IMG/VR virus record: IMGVR_UViG_3300015245_000002 | Location: 19,745-83,744 of that record | Length of the DNA stretch: 64,000 bases | Direction: 5' to 3' (one strand) | DNA from: a virus | Shown here: positions 30,417 to 37,807 of the stretch, piece by piece | Layout: each line of letters opens with the position of its first letter | How positions within the stretch are numbered: position 1 is the stretch's first letter | Notes under the pieces: generated by a model | The model's input: only the letters and a program-made list of their open reading frames with translations | Told to the model about the DNA's origin: nothing | The model's database searches: none | Made by a program: the position numbers and the translations under genes

Positions 30417-30649
30417 TTGGCCTCCTTGTCGTAGTACTCCACGTCCCACTCCTCGGCTGTCATCACCTTGGCGCAGATCGCGCACACGCGGGTCTGGCAT
30501 TCCGGTACGTAGCCAACGGCGGGCTCGAGGCACTGCGTCTCGAGGTGCAGCGTGCCGTAGTCGGGCTCGGGGGAGCTGACCTCGACCATCTCGCACTGCG
30601 TCGCGGTCGGCGCCACGTGCGGCTTGCCGATGTTGCTCTTGAAGCTCAT
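30413..30649 (-). CDS. Small hypothetical protein
   Basis: A 78-residue protein with three or four Cys (ECQTRVCAICAKVMTAEEWD), possibly zinc binding. Acidic C-terminus. Unknown. Confidence 0.6.
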   Translation of the reverse strand: MSFKSNIGKPHVAPTATQCEMVEVSSPEPDYGTLHLETQCLEPAVGYVPECQTRVCAICAKVMTAEEWDVEYYDKEAK

Positions 30650-30652
30650 TGG

Positions 30653-30844
30653 TCAGATCTCGATCTTGTTGGTTTTGTCGCGCCGACATGCGCGGCATTC
30701 GTGCGACAGCCTCTTTGCCGTATGGCATCCGGCGTGATGCGCGCACAGGTCGCACTTCTGGCCCTCATAGTCGAGCCCATGCTTGCCCGTCGGGCACATT
30801 CCGCTCCATGGCTTGCTGGACGACTTTGCGTACGGCTTGCTCAT
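30653..30844 (-). CDS. Small zinc-finger protein
   Basis: A 63-residue basic protein: CPTGKHGLDYEGQKCDLCAH then CHTAKRLSHECRACRRD, two Cys/His pairs. Likely binds metal and perhaps nucleic acid. Confidence 0.6.
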   Translation of the reverse strand: MSKPYAKSSSKPWSGMCPTGKHGLDYEGQKCDLCAHHAGCHTAKRLSHECRACRRDKTNKIEI

Positions 30845-31062
30845 GGCGTGAGGCTCCGCCCGAGCATGTCGTCGAGCATGATGCGGGATTCGCGGTCAAG
30901 TGAGTCTCCGATCGACCGCATCACGATGATGGTGCGGCCCGCTCGCCTCGCAGCCTCATGACTGCTCTTGTCGTCCGCCAGGGTCCGGACAAACTCCGCC
31001 GCCCAGACCATGCGCTCGCCGGGGGACAGCGTCCGGTCGTCCTCGATCCGGCGATCGGTCAT
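30841..31062 (-). CDS. Small helical protein
   Basis: A 73-residue protein from ATG 31062 (ATGA). Helical (LSPGERMVWAAEFVRTLADD). No family recognised. Confidence 0.6.
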   Translation of the reverse strand: MTDRRIEDDRTLSPGERMVWAAEFVRTLADDKSSHEAARRAGRTIIVMRSIGDSLDRESRIMLDDMLGRSLTP

Positions 31063-31343
31063 GGGGTCTCCTTGCGCTTGATTGGGCGATAATCCAGGTA
31101 CCCTAGATCTGGCTCTAGGGCCAGCCCGAGGCGCTCTGCCACGATACGGCAGAGTTCCGCATGACTCGCCATCCGGATCATGGCGCAAGCATCTCTCTCG
31201 ATAATGCCAGCGCCAACGTATTCGTGCCGCTCACGGAGTCGATGTGCAGCGGCTAGCCGCTGGACAGCTTCGGCTGAGGAGTGTGAATAAGCGCGTTCCC
31301 GCTCGTCGTACGTGGCGAGCTTCAGTAGGTCTCGTTCGGTCAC
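31059..31343 (-). CDS. Hypothetical protein
   Basis: A 94-residue helical protein (EAVQRLAAAHRLRERHEYVG), start in a four-base overlap. Unknown function. Confidence 0.6.
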   Translation of the reverse strand: MTERDLLKLATYDERERAYSHSSAEAVQRLAAAHRLRERHEYVGAGIIERDACAMIRMASHAELCRIVAERLGLALEPDLGYLDYRPIKRKETP

Positions 31344-32038
31344 TTGTTATCTCCATTGCGGGCCTCGGCGCGGGTCGCGAGGCCGCCATCGCGCTTGAGG
31401 ATGGAGACCAGGCGTCGTCCACCATCGTGGCTGTCAACCCAATGCGCTCGTCCGGCATGAATCACCCGGATCGCGGTCGCGAAGTAACACGGCTCCTCCA
31501 CTTGGGCACCGGACGGCAGAGCGCCACGCAACCACGCCGCGAGGGGCGGAGCCCACCCACCCGATCCTCCGTCGAGCATACGGATCAGGCTGATGCTGAT
31601 GACCTCGGCGCAGATACGCCGGGCCTCGGAGCGCGTTGCCGGTGCGCCATTCCATGGCCACACGAGATCCGTGACGTCACCGTTGCCATCGACGTCCTGT
31701 GTCTCCCATCGGGAGAGTGCGAGATCGCAGCACTCAACCTGACGATCGTCGCCATCCTCCACGGCTGCCTCGCGTAGTCTGACGATCTCCGCGACGGTGA
31801 TCTCGATCTCCATCTTGCGCGCGATGGCGCCGTCGGGACGGGCGGTGTCGATGTTGCCGATGAGGTCGACAACGGCGCTCTCGTCGCAGGGAGCGAAGCA
31901 CCACTCGTCCACGACCGACGCGATACGCCCAACCGCCCACCCCTCACCTGCGAGCGCCGCGGTACAGAGGTGCGCGAAGTCTATCTCGTTGTTGGTAACT
32001 GCGAAGCTGCGGAGGGACTCGATGGCCGTCTTATTCAT
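31340..32038 (-). CDS. Hypothetical protein, first gene of a leftward operon
   Basis: A 232-residue protein of mixed alpha/beta type with several internal Cys. ATG 32038 sits six bases after a promoter, so the message is probably leaderless. Downstream, ten small genes (31343 to 28882) follow with ATGA/GTGA coupling. No family recognised. Confidence 0.65.
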   Translation of the reverse strand: MNKTAIESLRSFAVTNNEIDFAHLCTAALAGEGWAVGRIASVVDEWCFAPCDESAVVDLIGNIDTARPDGAIARKMEIEITVAEIVRLREAAVEDGDDRQVECCDLALSRWETQDVDGNGDVTDLVWPWNGAPATRSEARRICAEVISISLIRMLDGGSGGWAPPLAAWLRGALPSGAQVEEPCYFATAIRVIHAGRAHWVDSHDGGRRLVSILKRDGGLATRAEARNGDNK

Positions 32039-32044
32039 GCCATC

Positions 32045-32073
32045 ACCATGCCCCTCCCCGAGCCTCTTGTCAA
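32045..32073 (-). promoter_or_regulatory. Leaderless promoter of the 32038 operon
   Basis: Perfect TTGACA (32068-32073), 17 bases, CATGGT (32045-32050), six bases to ATG 32038. Weak -10 but exact geometry. Confidence 0.6.
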
Positions 32074-32092
32074 CAACGGACCGAATGAAACT

Positions 32093-32542
32093 ATGCTTAC
32101 GGTGCTATTCGCCTCCCCCGCCGGGCCCACCGCATGCTCGCGATCGAACATGCCAACCGATCCTCCTACCATCAACTTCGACGCTGTGACCCGCAACCCG
32201 GTATACGCTGAGGTCGTCGTGACCGCGAACGCGGTCGATCCGGCCACTGGAAGCAACCCCGGCTCGATCGACACTTCGACCACGCTCACGTTCGATTTCC
32301 TCCAAGGGGGGCCGGGCCCGGCCCCCGCCGCGGTGAATATCACCGAGATCGGGCAGGCGGCCGGGGCCCGAGTCCTGCGCTTCGCGCCTGGCATCACCAC
32401 GAGCGGCCAGCCCTGGAGCGTGCGAGTTTCCGCTGCGGGTCGCACCGGGACCGTGACGTTCAGCGGGACCACGCCTGCGCCGGCTGACGTCAGCGGTGTG
32501 AGCTGGAACGGTGTCGGGCCGCAGGTCACGCCGCCCGCGTGA
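32093..32542 (+). CDS. Small secreted- or virion-type beta protein
   Basis: A 149-codon frame if started at ATG 32093; ATG 32150 (130 residues) is equally possible. Beta-rich and Thr/Gly-rich (TSTTLTFDFLQGGPGPAPAA, WSVRVSAAGRTGTVTFSGT), like an Ig-type or decoration domain. Divergent from the 32038 operon. Unknown function. Confidence 0.5.
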   Translation: MLTVLFASPAGPTACSRSNMPTDPPTINFDAVTRNPVYAEVVVTANAVDPATGSNPGSIDTSTTLTFDFLQGGPGPAPAAVNITEIGQAAGARVLRFAPGITTSGQPWSVRVSAAGRTGTVTFSGTTPAPADVSGVSWNGVGPQVTPPA

Positions 32543-32646
32543 TCGCCCTTATGCTCGCGCTGGCCACTGGGCGTATCCCGTGCTCGTCGGCGCAGCGGAC
32601 CGCGGCTGTGTGGTGGATACGCGTGCGCGGTCCTGTGCTATCCTGA
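32539..32646 (+). CDS. Doubtful 35-codon ORF
   Basis: GTG 32539 overlaps the preceding stop. Hydrophobic start (IALMLALATGRIPCSS) could be a signal or membrane segment. Nothing else in 32647-32793 looks coding. Low support. Confidence 0.3.
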   Translation: MIALMLALATGRIPCSSAQRTAAVWWIRVRGPVLS

Positions 32647-32793
32647 TCTCAGGGTGCAGTCCGCCATAGGAGCGATGGGAGATCCATCGACCGCCGACCC
32701 CGATGTTGGGATGTGCGTCGGGGAGTTCATTGAACAGCGGACACCCGACTTATCTAGTTCCGTACCGCGTGTGTCGAGAGCGCTCGAATGGTG

Positions 32794-32842
32794 TACAGTG
32801 ATCGTCATGGGTGAGTTCAACCCCGTGCACGATGCCTGCTGA
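32794..32842 (+). promoter_or_regulatory. Possible promoter and leaderless mini-ORF before 32832
   Basis: TACAGT (32794-32799) is followed after seven bases by ATG 32807, which opens an 11-residue ORF (MGEFNPVHDAC). Its stop at 32840-32842 overlaps the start of the zinc-finger gene at 32832. No good -35 at 17 bases. Could be a leader peptide coupling translation. Confidence 0.35.
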
Positions 32843-33461
32843 GAAGCTTTCGTACCTGGACCGCAAGTCCATCGGGCGCTGTGTGCAGGATGGCTGCGAC
32901 AGGGAGGCGGCACCCGACATCAACAGGTGCATCATGCACCATCGGCGTGCGCTGAAGTCAGCCGCGGAGTCTGCGGCTCGCAGGCGCGAGGTGAGGCTAG
33001 CCGACGGCCTGTGCGTGAGGTGTCCGGTCGGCAATGTCAGGAAGGTCTGGCCGGCTACTAGTGACACCTGTTTGGCCTGTCGAGTCCTGCGCCGCAGGAT
33101 CAGAAAGGCCGACGGTACGCGCGATAAGGAGCTAGATAGGGACGCCGCCATCGCCGCGGCTACCCGCACCCACGAGGACGGACGAACTCGCTACCATGGT
33201 CAGGGCAAGCGCGGGCAGCAACCCCAGGCGCAATTGAACCGACAGGATATCGGCATGGCGCGCCGAGCAATCGACGCCGGCGAACAGGGGCTCGAGCTCC
33301 TCGAGACCGAGGAGGTCAGGGCGCTGCCGCGGATTCAACGGAGTGACGTCAAGCAAGCCGCGGCGCATCAATTGGATCGAGCGACACGGCACATCGACGA
33401 TGTGCTCGAGCGGCTGGGACATTTTGGAAAGAAACACGGACGTAGAACAGGTGACGAATGA
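32832..33461 (+). CDS. Zinc-finger protein of unknown function
   Basis: A 209-residue basic protein. RCVQDGCDREAAPDINRCIMH is a Cys/His finger; CVRCPVGN...CLAC a second. The middle is a basic linker and the C-terminal third helical (DVKQAAAHQLDRATRHIDDV). Resembles HNH-lacking phage zinc-finger proteins. ATGA overlap to the next gene. Confidence 0.65.
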   Translation: MPAEKLSYLDRKSIGRCVQDGCDREAAPDINRCIMHHRRALKSAAESAARRREVRLADGLCVRCPVGNVRKVWPATSDTCLACRVLRRRIRKADGTRDKELDRDAAIAAATRTHEDGRTRYHGQGKRGQQPQAQLNRQDIGMARRAIDAGEQGLELLETEEVRALPRIQRSDVKQAAAHQLDRATRHIDDVLERLGHFGKKHGRRTGDE

Positions 33462-33820
33462 GCGCCGCACGTCCGGGTCGCCCCGTCTCCGTGTACACAC
33501 GAAAGCGCGTCCTGGAGCGCCTGCGTCGTGCTCGATTGCGCATCGCACGTCAGTGTGTGGGGTGTGCTGCGCCGGTCGAGGCTGGGTGCTTATGTGACAC
33601 CTGCGCTGGCTTGAGTCGTGCCTCGCAGGCCAAAACAGCGCACCGGAGACGGCAGCTCAGGGTCTGCCGCGAATGCGGCAAGCGGCGCACGGAATTCGGC
33701 TTTACAAGGTGCTCCAACTGCCGTGAGAAGCGAGCGCTGGTCCCGAGCAGACAGCCAGCCGCGCGGCGGCTTGAAGGCGAACGCAGGAAGCGGCAAGGCC
33801 GCAAGACAGGAGACGAGTAG
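33458..33820 (+). CDS. Basic zinc-ribbon protein
   Basis: A 120-residue Arg-rich protein with QCVGCAAPVEAGCLCDTCAG and VCRECGKRRTEFGFTRCSNC, two zinc ribbons, the second like those of HNH-adjacent phage proteins. Ends with the same RKTGDE-like tail as its upstream neighbour (RRTGDE). Confidence 0.65.
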   Translation: MSAARPGRPVSVYTRKRVLERLRRARLRIARQCVGCAAPVEAGCLCDTCAGLSRASQAKTAHRRRQLRVCRECGKRRTEFGFTRCSNCREKRALVPSRQPAARRLEGERRKRQGRKTGDE

Positions 33821-34279
33821 ATGAGCGAAGACACCGATCCCCACCGTCGCCTCGCCACGGAACTGGCCGGCCCACTCGAGACGAGCACGGTCGGGATTCC
33901 GATCATGCGGGCGCCGTCGCCCGAGATGACGCCTGATATAAAGCGCAAACTTGCGGCGATTCGTGCCTCGGCCGGCCCGCTGCTCGGCGTGCTGAACGAC
34001 GGGGCATGGACCGAGCTCGCCGCCGCAGTGGCCGACGTCCCGCCTGGCGCTGTCAGCAGCGACGCCCCGGCGTGGTTGATCCGGCTGCACAGCGCTGCGT
34101 GCGATGTGGTCGGGAAGGAGAGCATCGCCCAAGGCGATGTCGTCTACCTGTGTTCGGGTGGACCGGCGATGACGGTGGAGTTCATCGCCGGTGGCCAAGC
34201 GCTGTGCGCATGGGGGGATGACACGACGACGGAGTACGCCAAATTCTCCGTCGTCGCGCTGACCAAGGTCAGGCCGTGA
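33821..34279 (+). CDS. Protein with YodC/DUF2158-like C-terminus
   Basis: A 152-residue protein with ribosome site CAGGAG. Residues 105-150 (GDVVYLCSGGPAMTVEFIAG, then CAWGDD..EYAKFSVVAL) match the small DUF2158/YodC beta domain often found in phages. The N-terminal 100 residues are unrelated helix. Function of the family is unknown. Confidence 0.65.
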   Translation: MSEDTDPHRRLATELAGPLETSTVGIPIMRAPSPEMTPDIKRKLAAIRASAGPLLGVLNDGAWTELAAAVADVPPGAVSSDAPAWLIRLHSAACDVVGKESIAQGDVVYLCSGGPAMTVEFIAGGQALCAWGDDTTTEYAKFSVVALTKVRP

Positions 34280-34479
34280 GCGCGGAGCGCTGGTGGCAGT
34301 GGCCAGCGTTTACGCTTTTGGCGCTCTTCACACTTCACGATGCGAGGATTCTCATCCGCAAGGCGTGGATCGCGCCGAAGACCACTGTGCCGATGCGCAA
34401 CATGGGGCAGCCGTTGATCTGGTCAACTGTGTGGGTCACGTTGACACTGGCCGTGGCGCTGACGATGGTGCCGAAGTGA
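34276..34479 (+). CDS. Small two-helix membrane protein
   Basis: A 67-residue protein with GTG start. Hydrophobic segments WPAFTLLALFTL (about 9-20) and LIWSTVWVTLTLAVALTMV (about 47-65). GTGA overlaps. Unknown function. Confidence 0.6.
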   Translation: MSAERWWQWPAFTLLALFTLHDARILIRKAWIAPKTTVPMRNMGQPLIWSTVWVTLTLAVALTMVPK

Positions 34480-34829
34480 GCACCAAGGTCCTCCGCGAAA
34501 CTCACCGCATCCCAGCGCTTCACGGTGGAGATGCGCTCGGTTCCTTCACGCTGCGACTGTACTGGGACACGCGGTCCGATGGTCGCGTAGGTTGGGTGGA
34601 GTTCGAACTGTTCGAGGTCGTTGGTACCGGCGGATCGCCGTCGCTCGACGGCGCCAGGGCAGTAGCCTCCGGCATGGTGGAGTGGGACGGATGTACGCAG
34701 TTCGAGGTGGCCAACGTTCATATCGAAGAGCTGTGCGATCTCGAGAACCTGTTCCACGGGATCCGCGAGACCCGGAAGCTATGCGCCAAGGCGATGGCGT
34801 GGAGCACGCGCAATTGGAGCGGAGTATGA
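34476..34829 (+). CDS. Hypothetical protein
   Basis: A 117-residue beta-rich protein from GTG 34476 (LGSFTLRLYWDTRSDGRVGW, EFELFEVVGTGG). No family recognised. ATGA overlap downstream. Confidence 0.6.
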   Translation: MSTKVLRETHRIPALHGGDALGSFTLRLYWDTRSDGRVGWVEFELFEVVGTGGSPSLDGARAVASGMVEWDGCTQFEVANVHIEELCDLENLFHGIRETRKLCAKAMAWSTRNWSGV

Positions 34830-35149
34830 TCTATGTTGAGCACTCTCGGTCTCATCGTGAGGCGTCCATGAAGCTTCCGCGGCACATCTCGATGCGCATC
34901 AGCCACAACCCGCACGCCGGCGACTACCAACCACTCGAGGAATGGCTACACCTGCAGATCTACTTGGAGGCCTGTGCCGGTTTCTCGCAGGATGAGTTCG
35001 TTTCTCCAGCCGATTTGGCCGAGATCCTGTCACGCGGCGAGGTGTGGGAGATCAACTGGAACCCGGACACGCCGGTCGGCTCGTGCACCGTGATCGCTGC
35101 AACGCTGGAGCGCGCGCTGGAACTGGCGTGCGCGGGAGACGATCTGTGA
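34826..35149 (+). CDS. Hypothetical protein
   Basis: A 107-residue protein from ATG 34826 (ATGA); ATG 34868 is an alternative. Alpha/beta with VWEINWNPDTPVGSCTVIAA near the C-terminus. Unknown function. Confidence 0.6.
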   Translation: MIYVEHSRSHREASMKLPRHISMRISHNPHAGDYQPLEEWLHLQIYLEACAGFSQDEFVSPADLAEILSRGEVWEINWNPDTPVGSCTVIAATLERALELACAGDDL

Positions 35150-35271
35150 CCGTTCGCCGCTGCCCCCAGTGCTCCGCACCGCTTCGGCGTGATCTCCGCC
35201 ACCTGAACGGTGACGATTCTCAGTTCTGCGACCTCAACGAGACCGCGTTGGCCATGGACGTGCCGTGCTGA
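35146..35271 (+). CDS. Tiny zinc-ribbon protein
   Basis: A 41-residue protein from GTG 35146: RRCPQCSAPLRRD...QFCDLNE, a Cys-x2-Cys...Cys pattern. Coupled on both sides. Low complexity of evidence beyond that. Confidence 0.5.
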   Translation: MTVRRCPQCSAPLRRDLRHLNGDDSQFCDLNETALAMDVPC

Positions 35272-35444
35272 TCTCCCTCCCCTGCGGCGCGACCTGGCTC
35301 ATGGACTCTATCCACCGCGGACTCCATGGCCTACCAACTCGGTTCACGCAGATCGGGGTGACAAGAGCTTCGCTGGAGCGAGTGATGACGATCGCGCCTC
35401 CAAATCGTCACCTCACCACCCCTACCAGTAAGCTGATCAAGTGA
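35265..35444 (+). CDS. Small hypothetical protein
   Basis: A 59-residue frame from GTG 35265, overlapping the previous gene by seven bases and the small terminase gene by GTGA. No motif. It fills the otherwise empty gap before the packaging genes. Confidence 0.5.
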   Translation: MLISLPCGATWLMDSIHRGLHGLPTRFTQIGVTRASLERVMTIAPPNRHLTTPTSKLIK

Positions 35445-35920
35445 CCGCAGACGGACGACGACGTAATGCCCGCAATTTTGTGGCCGGTAAGGGCAACCCG
35501 CATTGGGAGAAAGGCAAGAGCCAGAACCCCGGCGGCAGGCCCAAGGCCGACAAGGTGATGCGGCAGATGATCGCCAGCGAGACGTGCAACGGCCGCGAAC
35601 TCGCGGCCTATGCTCTTGGCGTGATGCGCTCCACCAATACGGTCAAACTCAAGGACGACACCGTGTACAAGTTCACGGATTTGCCAACCGACGGCAAGAG
35701 CCGGAACTACGCCCATGACTGGCTCACCGTGCGCGTGGCCGGCAAGGCGCCGTTAGTCGTGACGGTCGAGGCGCACGAAAGCGATGCCGAGTCGCCCGTG
35801 AACTTCGATGCGCTCACCGATGCGCAGCTCGAAGCGCTCGAGGCGCTCGATCGCGCCTCGGAGCCCAAGCCGGATGTGCCCGATGAGGACGCTGTACCCG
35901 CCGCAGACGGCCAGAACTGA
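35441..35920 (+). CDS. Small terminase-like protein (DUF5681-type)
   Basis: A 159-residue protein from GTG 35441. NPGGRPKADKVMRQMI is the GNPGGRPK-type motif of DUF5681 proteins found just before large terminase genes. The acidic C-terminus is typical. It would recognise phage DNA for packaging. Direct neighbour of the large terminase, overlapping it by 38 bases. Confidence 0.6.
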   Translation: MTADGRRRNARNFVAGKGNPHWEKGKSQNPGGRPKADKVMRQMIASETCNGRELAAYALGVMRSTNTVKLKDDTVYKFTDLPTDGKSRNYAHDWLTVRVAGKAPLVVTVEAHESDAESPVNFDALTDAQLEALEALDRASEPKPDVPDEDAVPAADGQN

Positions 35921-37769
35921 GATCGCCGCTGGGGCCAGGGAGGCGCTGGCGCGGAGACGTAGACTCGTCAGCGCCGATGCCGCCAGGGAATCGTTCGCCG
36001 AGTTTTGTCGGCAAGCTATTGTGGCTGGCGAGGTCGAAGGAATCACGCGCGTTGAATGGGGTAGGCATCTTGAACTTCATTGCTGGGAAGTTCAGATGCA
36101 GCTCGAGTCCTGGTTGGTGGCCAACGGCCACGGCACCGAGGAGATGGTGCAGCGCCAGCGCGGAGCATGGGAGCGAACCGGCGCGACCTGGGAGGATGGC
36201 GATTCGGATCCGTGGCTCCGTTACGTATTGGTGCAGAACGCGATCGACAATCTGCCGCCGGGCACTCTCAAGAGCACGATCGTCATGGTGCTGGCCTTGC
36301 CGTGGATCTGGCTGTGGTGCGCCACGTTCTCGATGGGCGCGCTATCCGGGATTGATGCCAACGTCGGCCGCGACTCGCGCGCCTGTCGCGAACTCGTGCG
36401 CAGTGCGTGGTATCGTGAGACGTTCGGGATCTCATGGACCGACTGCACCATCGACGATCCGCTCGATCCGGGCGATGCCCTCGATCTGACGATCAAACGA
36501 GACGCCGACGCCGTGGAGGCCTGGGCCACATCGGCTGGAGGTAAGCGTATCTCGCGAACCATCACCAGGGGGCTTACGGGCGCGCACGTTGACGGAATTT
36601 TCCTCGACGATCCAGACGATGCGGATCGCGTCTACAGCGAGCCCGACAGACTTCGTCCGCAGAACCGATGGGCCCGAGTTGTTGAAACGCGCGTCAACAG
36701 TGATCACAGTTCGATCCGCCGAGTCTTGCAGCAGGTTACCCATCCCGAAGGCTTCACGACCTACGTGCTATCGATCGCGCGATGGTCTCCGGCGCGCCCC
36801 AAGGGTTGGTCGTTGTTCTGTTTACCGGCCGAGTTCGGCTTCGGTCCCGATGATGCGCCGGCTGAGACGCCATACGGGACCCGGGACTGGCGCAGTCTCA
36901 AGGGGGAAACACTACATTCGCGACTATCGCCTGGCGTGCTCGCGGATCGCAAGCTCAAGATCCCAGGCTACGAGTACCAGTTCAATCAGCGGCGAGACAC
37001 ACTGACCGGCGGAGATTTCGAGCGTCGCTTCGCCAAGTTCTTTATTTTTGAAGGCGAGCGCATGCCGACCCGTGCGCGTCCGTTGATGTGCGTGACGCGG
37101 CTCGATTGTCCGCCGCTAATCGTCAAGCAATCATCACTCGATCGATGGACGCTGAGCGTTGACGCTGCGAACAGCATCGATCCGGATCCAAAAGGAAAAA
37201 CCAGCGCAGTCGGCCTGATCGTCGGCGCGACTCGAGCTGACGACAGGTTCATCGTTGATGATCGCACTCGAGTCCTCGGTGCGTCGGCGACCTATCTGGC
37301 GATCTACGAGGCCATCGTCGCCTGGCCGATCGCCTGCGTTTTGGTCGAGCTCAAGGCGATGGGCCCCAGCGTGATCGCCGAGATTAGGCTGACGATTCAG
37401 CGCGGCTGGTATATCCATCCAACATCGAGCGAGCGGATCGATCTGCTCGGCCCGGACGGGCGCCGTCCTCGCTGCGAGGTTGAGGCGTTCAAGCCTGGCA
37501 AGGACAGTAAGGAACAGCGTTGGCAGGGCATGCTTCCGGACTGGCAAGGCGGACGCATATACATGCACGACGGTGCGGACTGGCTGGATCCGACGGTAGA
37601 TGAGAACCGCCGGACGCTGGACGAGGGATTCGTCGGGGAAATTTCAGCCTTGCCGAAATCACGGCGTACAGATCGAGCTGATGCGACCGCGCAGTTTATC
37701 GCCAAGTACCGCGGACCGCCTGTGTCTCGCCCCTCCTACTCCGGCTGGGTCGTCCCGATAGCGCGCTGA
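35883..37769 (+). CDS. terL: Terminase large subunit
   Basis: A 628-residue protein from ATG 35883. Walker A-like PPGTLKSTIVM (about 124-134), Walker B GIFLDDPDD (about 237), and a C-terminal nuclease domain beginning LSVDAANS (about 423) with later acidic residues. Packages phage DNA into the prohead and cuts it. The N-terminal 90 residues are extra basic helix. Ends just before the first late promoter element. Confidence 0.85.
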   Translation: MRTLYPPQTARTEIAAGAREALARRRRLVSADAARESFAEFCRQAIVAGEVEGITRVEWGRHLELHCWEVQMQLESWLVANGHGTEEMVQRQRGAWERTGATWEDGDSDPWLRYVLVQNAIDNLPPGTLKSTIVMVLALPWIWLWCATFSMGALSGIDANVGRDSRACRELVRSAWYRETFGISWTDCTIDDPLDPGDALDLTIKRDADAVEAWATSAGGKRISRTITRGLTGAHVDGIFLDDPDDADRVYSEPDRLRPQNRWARVVETRVNSDHSSIRRVLQQVTHPEGFTTYVLSIARWSPARPKGWSLFCLPAEFGFGPDDAPAETPYGTRDWRSLKGETLHSRLSPGVLADRKLKIPGYEYQFNQRRDTLTGGDFERRFAKFFIFEGERMPTRARPLMCVTRLDCPPLIVKQSSLDRWTLSVDAANSIDPDPKGKTSAVGLIVGATRADDRFIVDDRTRVLGASATYLAIYEAIVAWPIACVLVELKAMGPSVIAEIRLTIQRGWYIHPTSSERIDLLGPDGRRPRCEVEAFKPGKDSKEQRWQGMLPDWQGGRIYMHDGADWLDPTVDENRRTLDEGFVGEISALPKSRRTDRADATAQFIAKYRGPPVSRPSYSGWVVPIAR

Positions 37770-37801
37770 TTTCGCCCCATTGCACCTCGCGCGCCGACAC
37801 T
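37767..37801 (+). promoter_or_regulatory. Late promoter element, portal gene
   Basis: TGATTTCGCCCC (37767-37778), 17 bases, GACACT (37796-37801), six bases to GTG 37808. No ribosome site is present. Confidence 0.75.
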
Positions 37802-37807
37802 TCAGCG

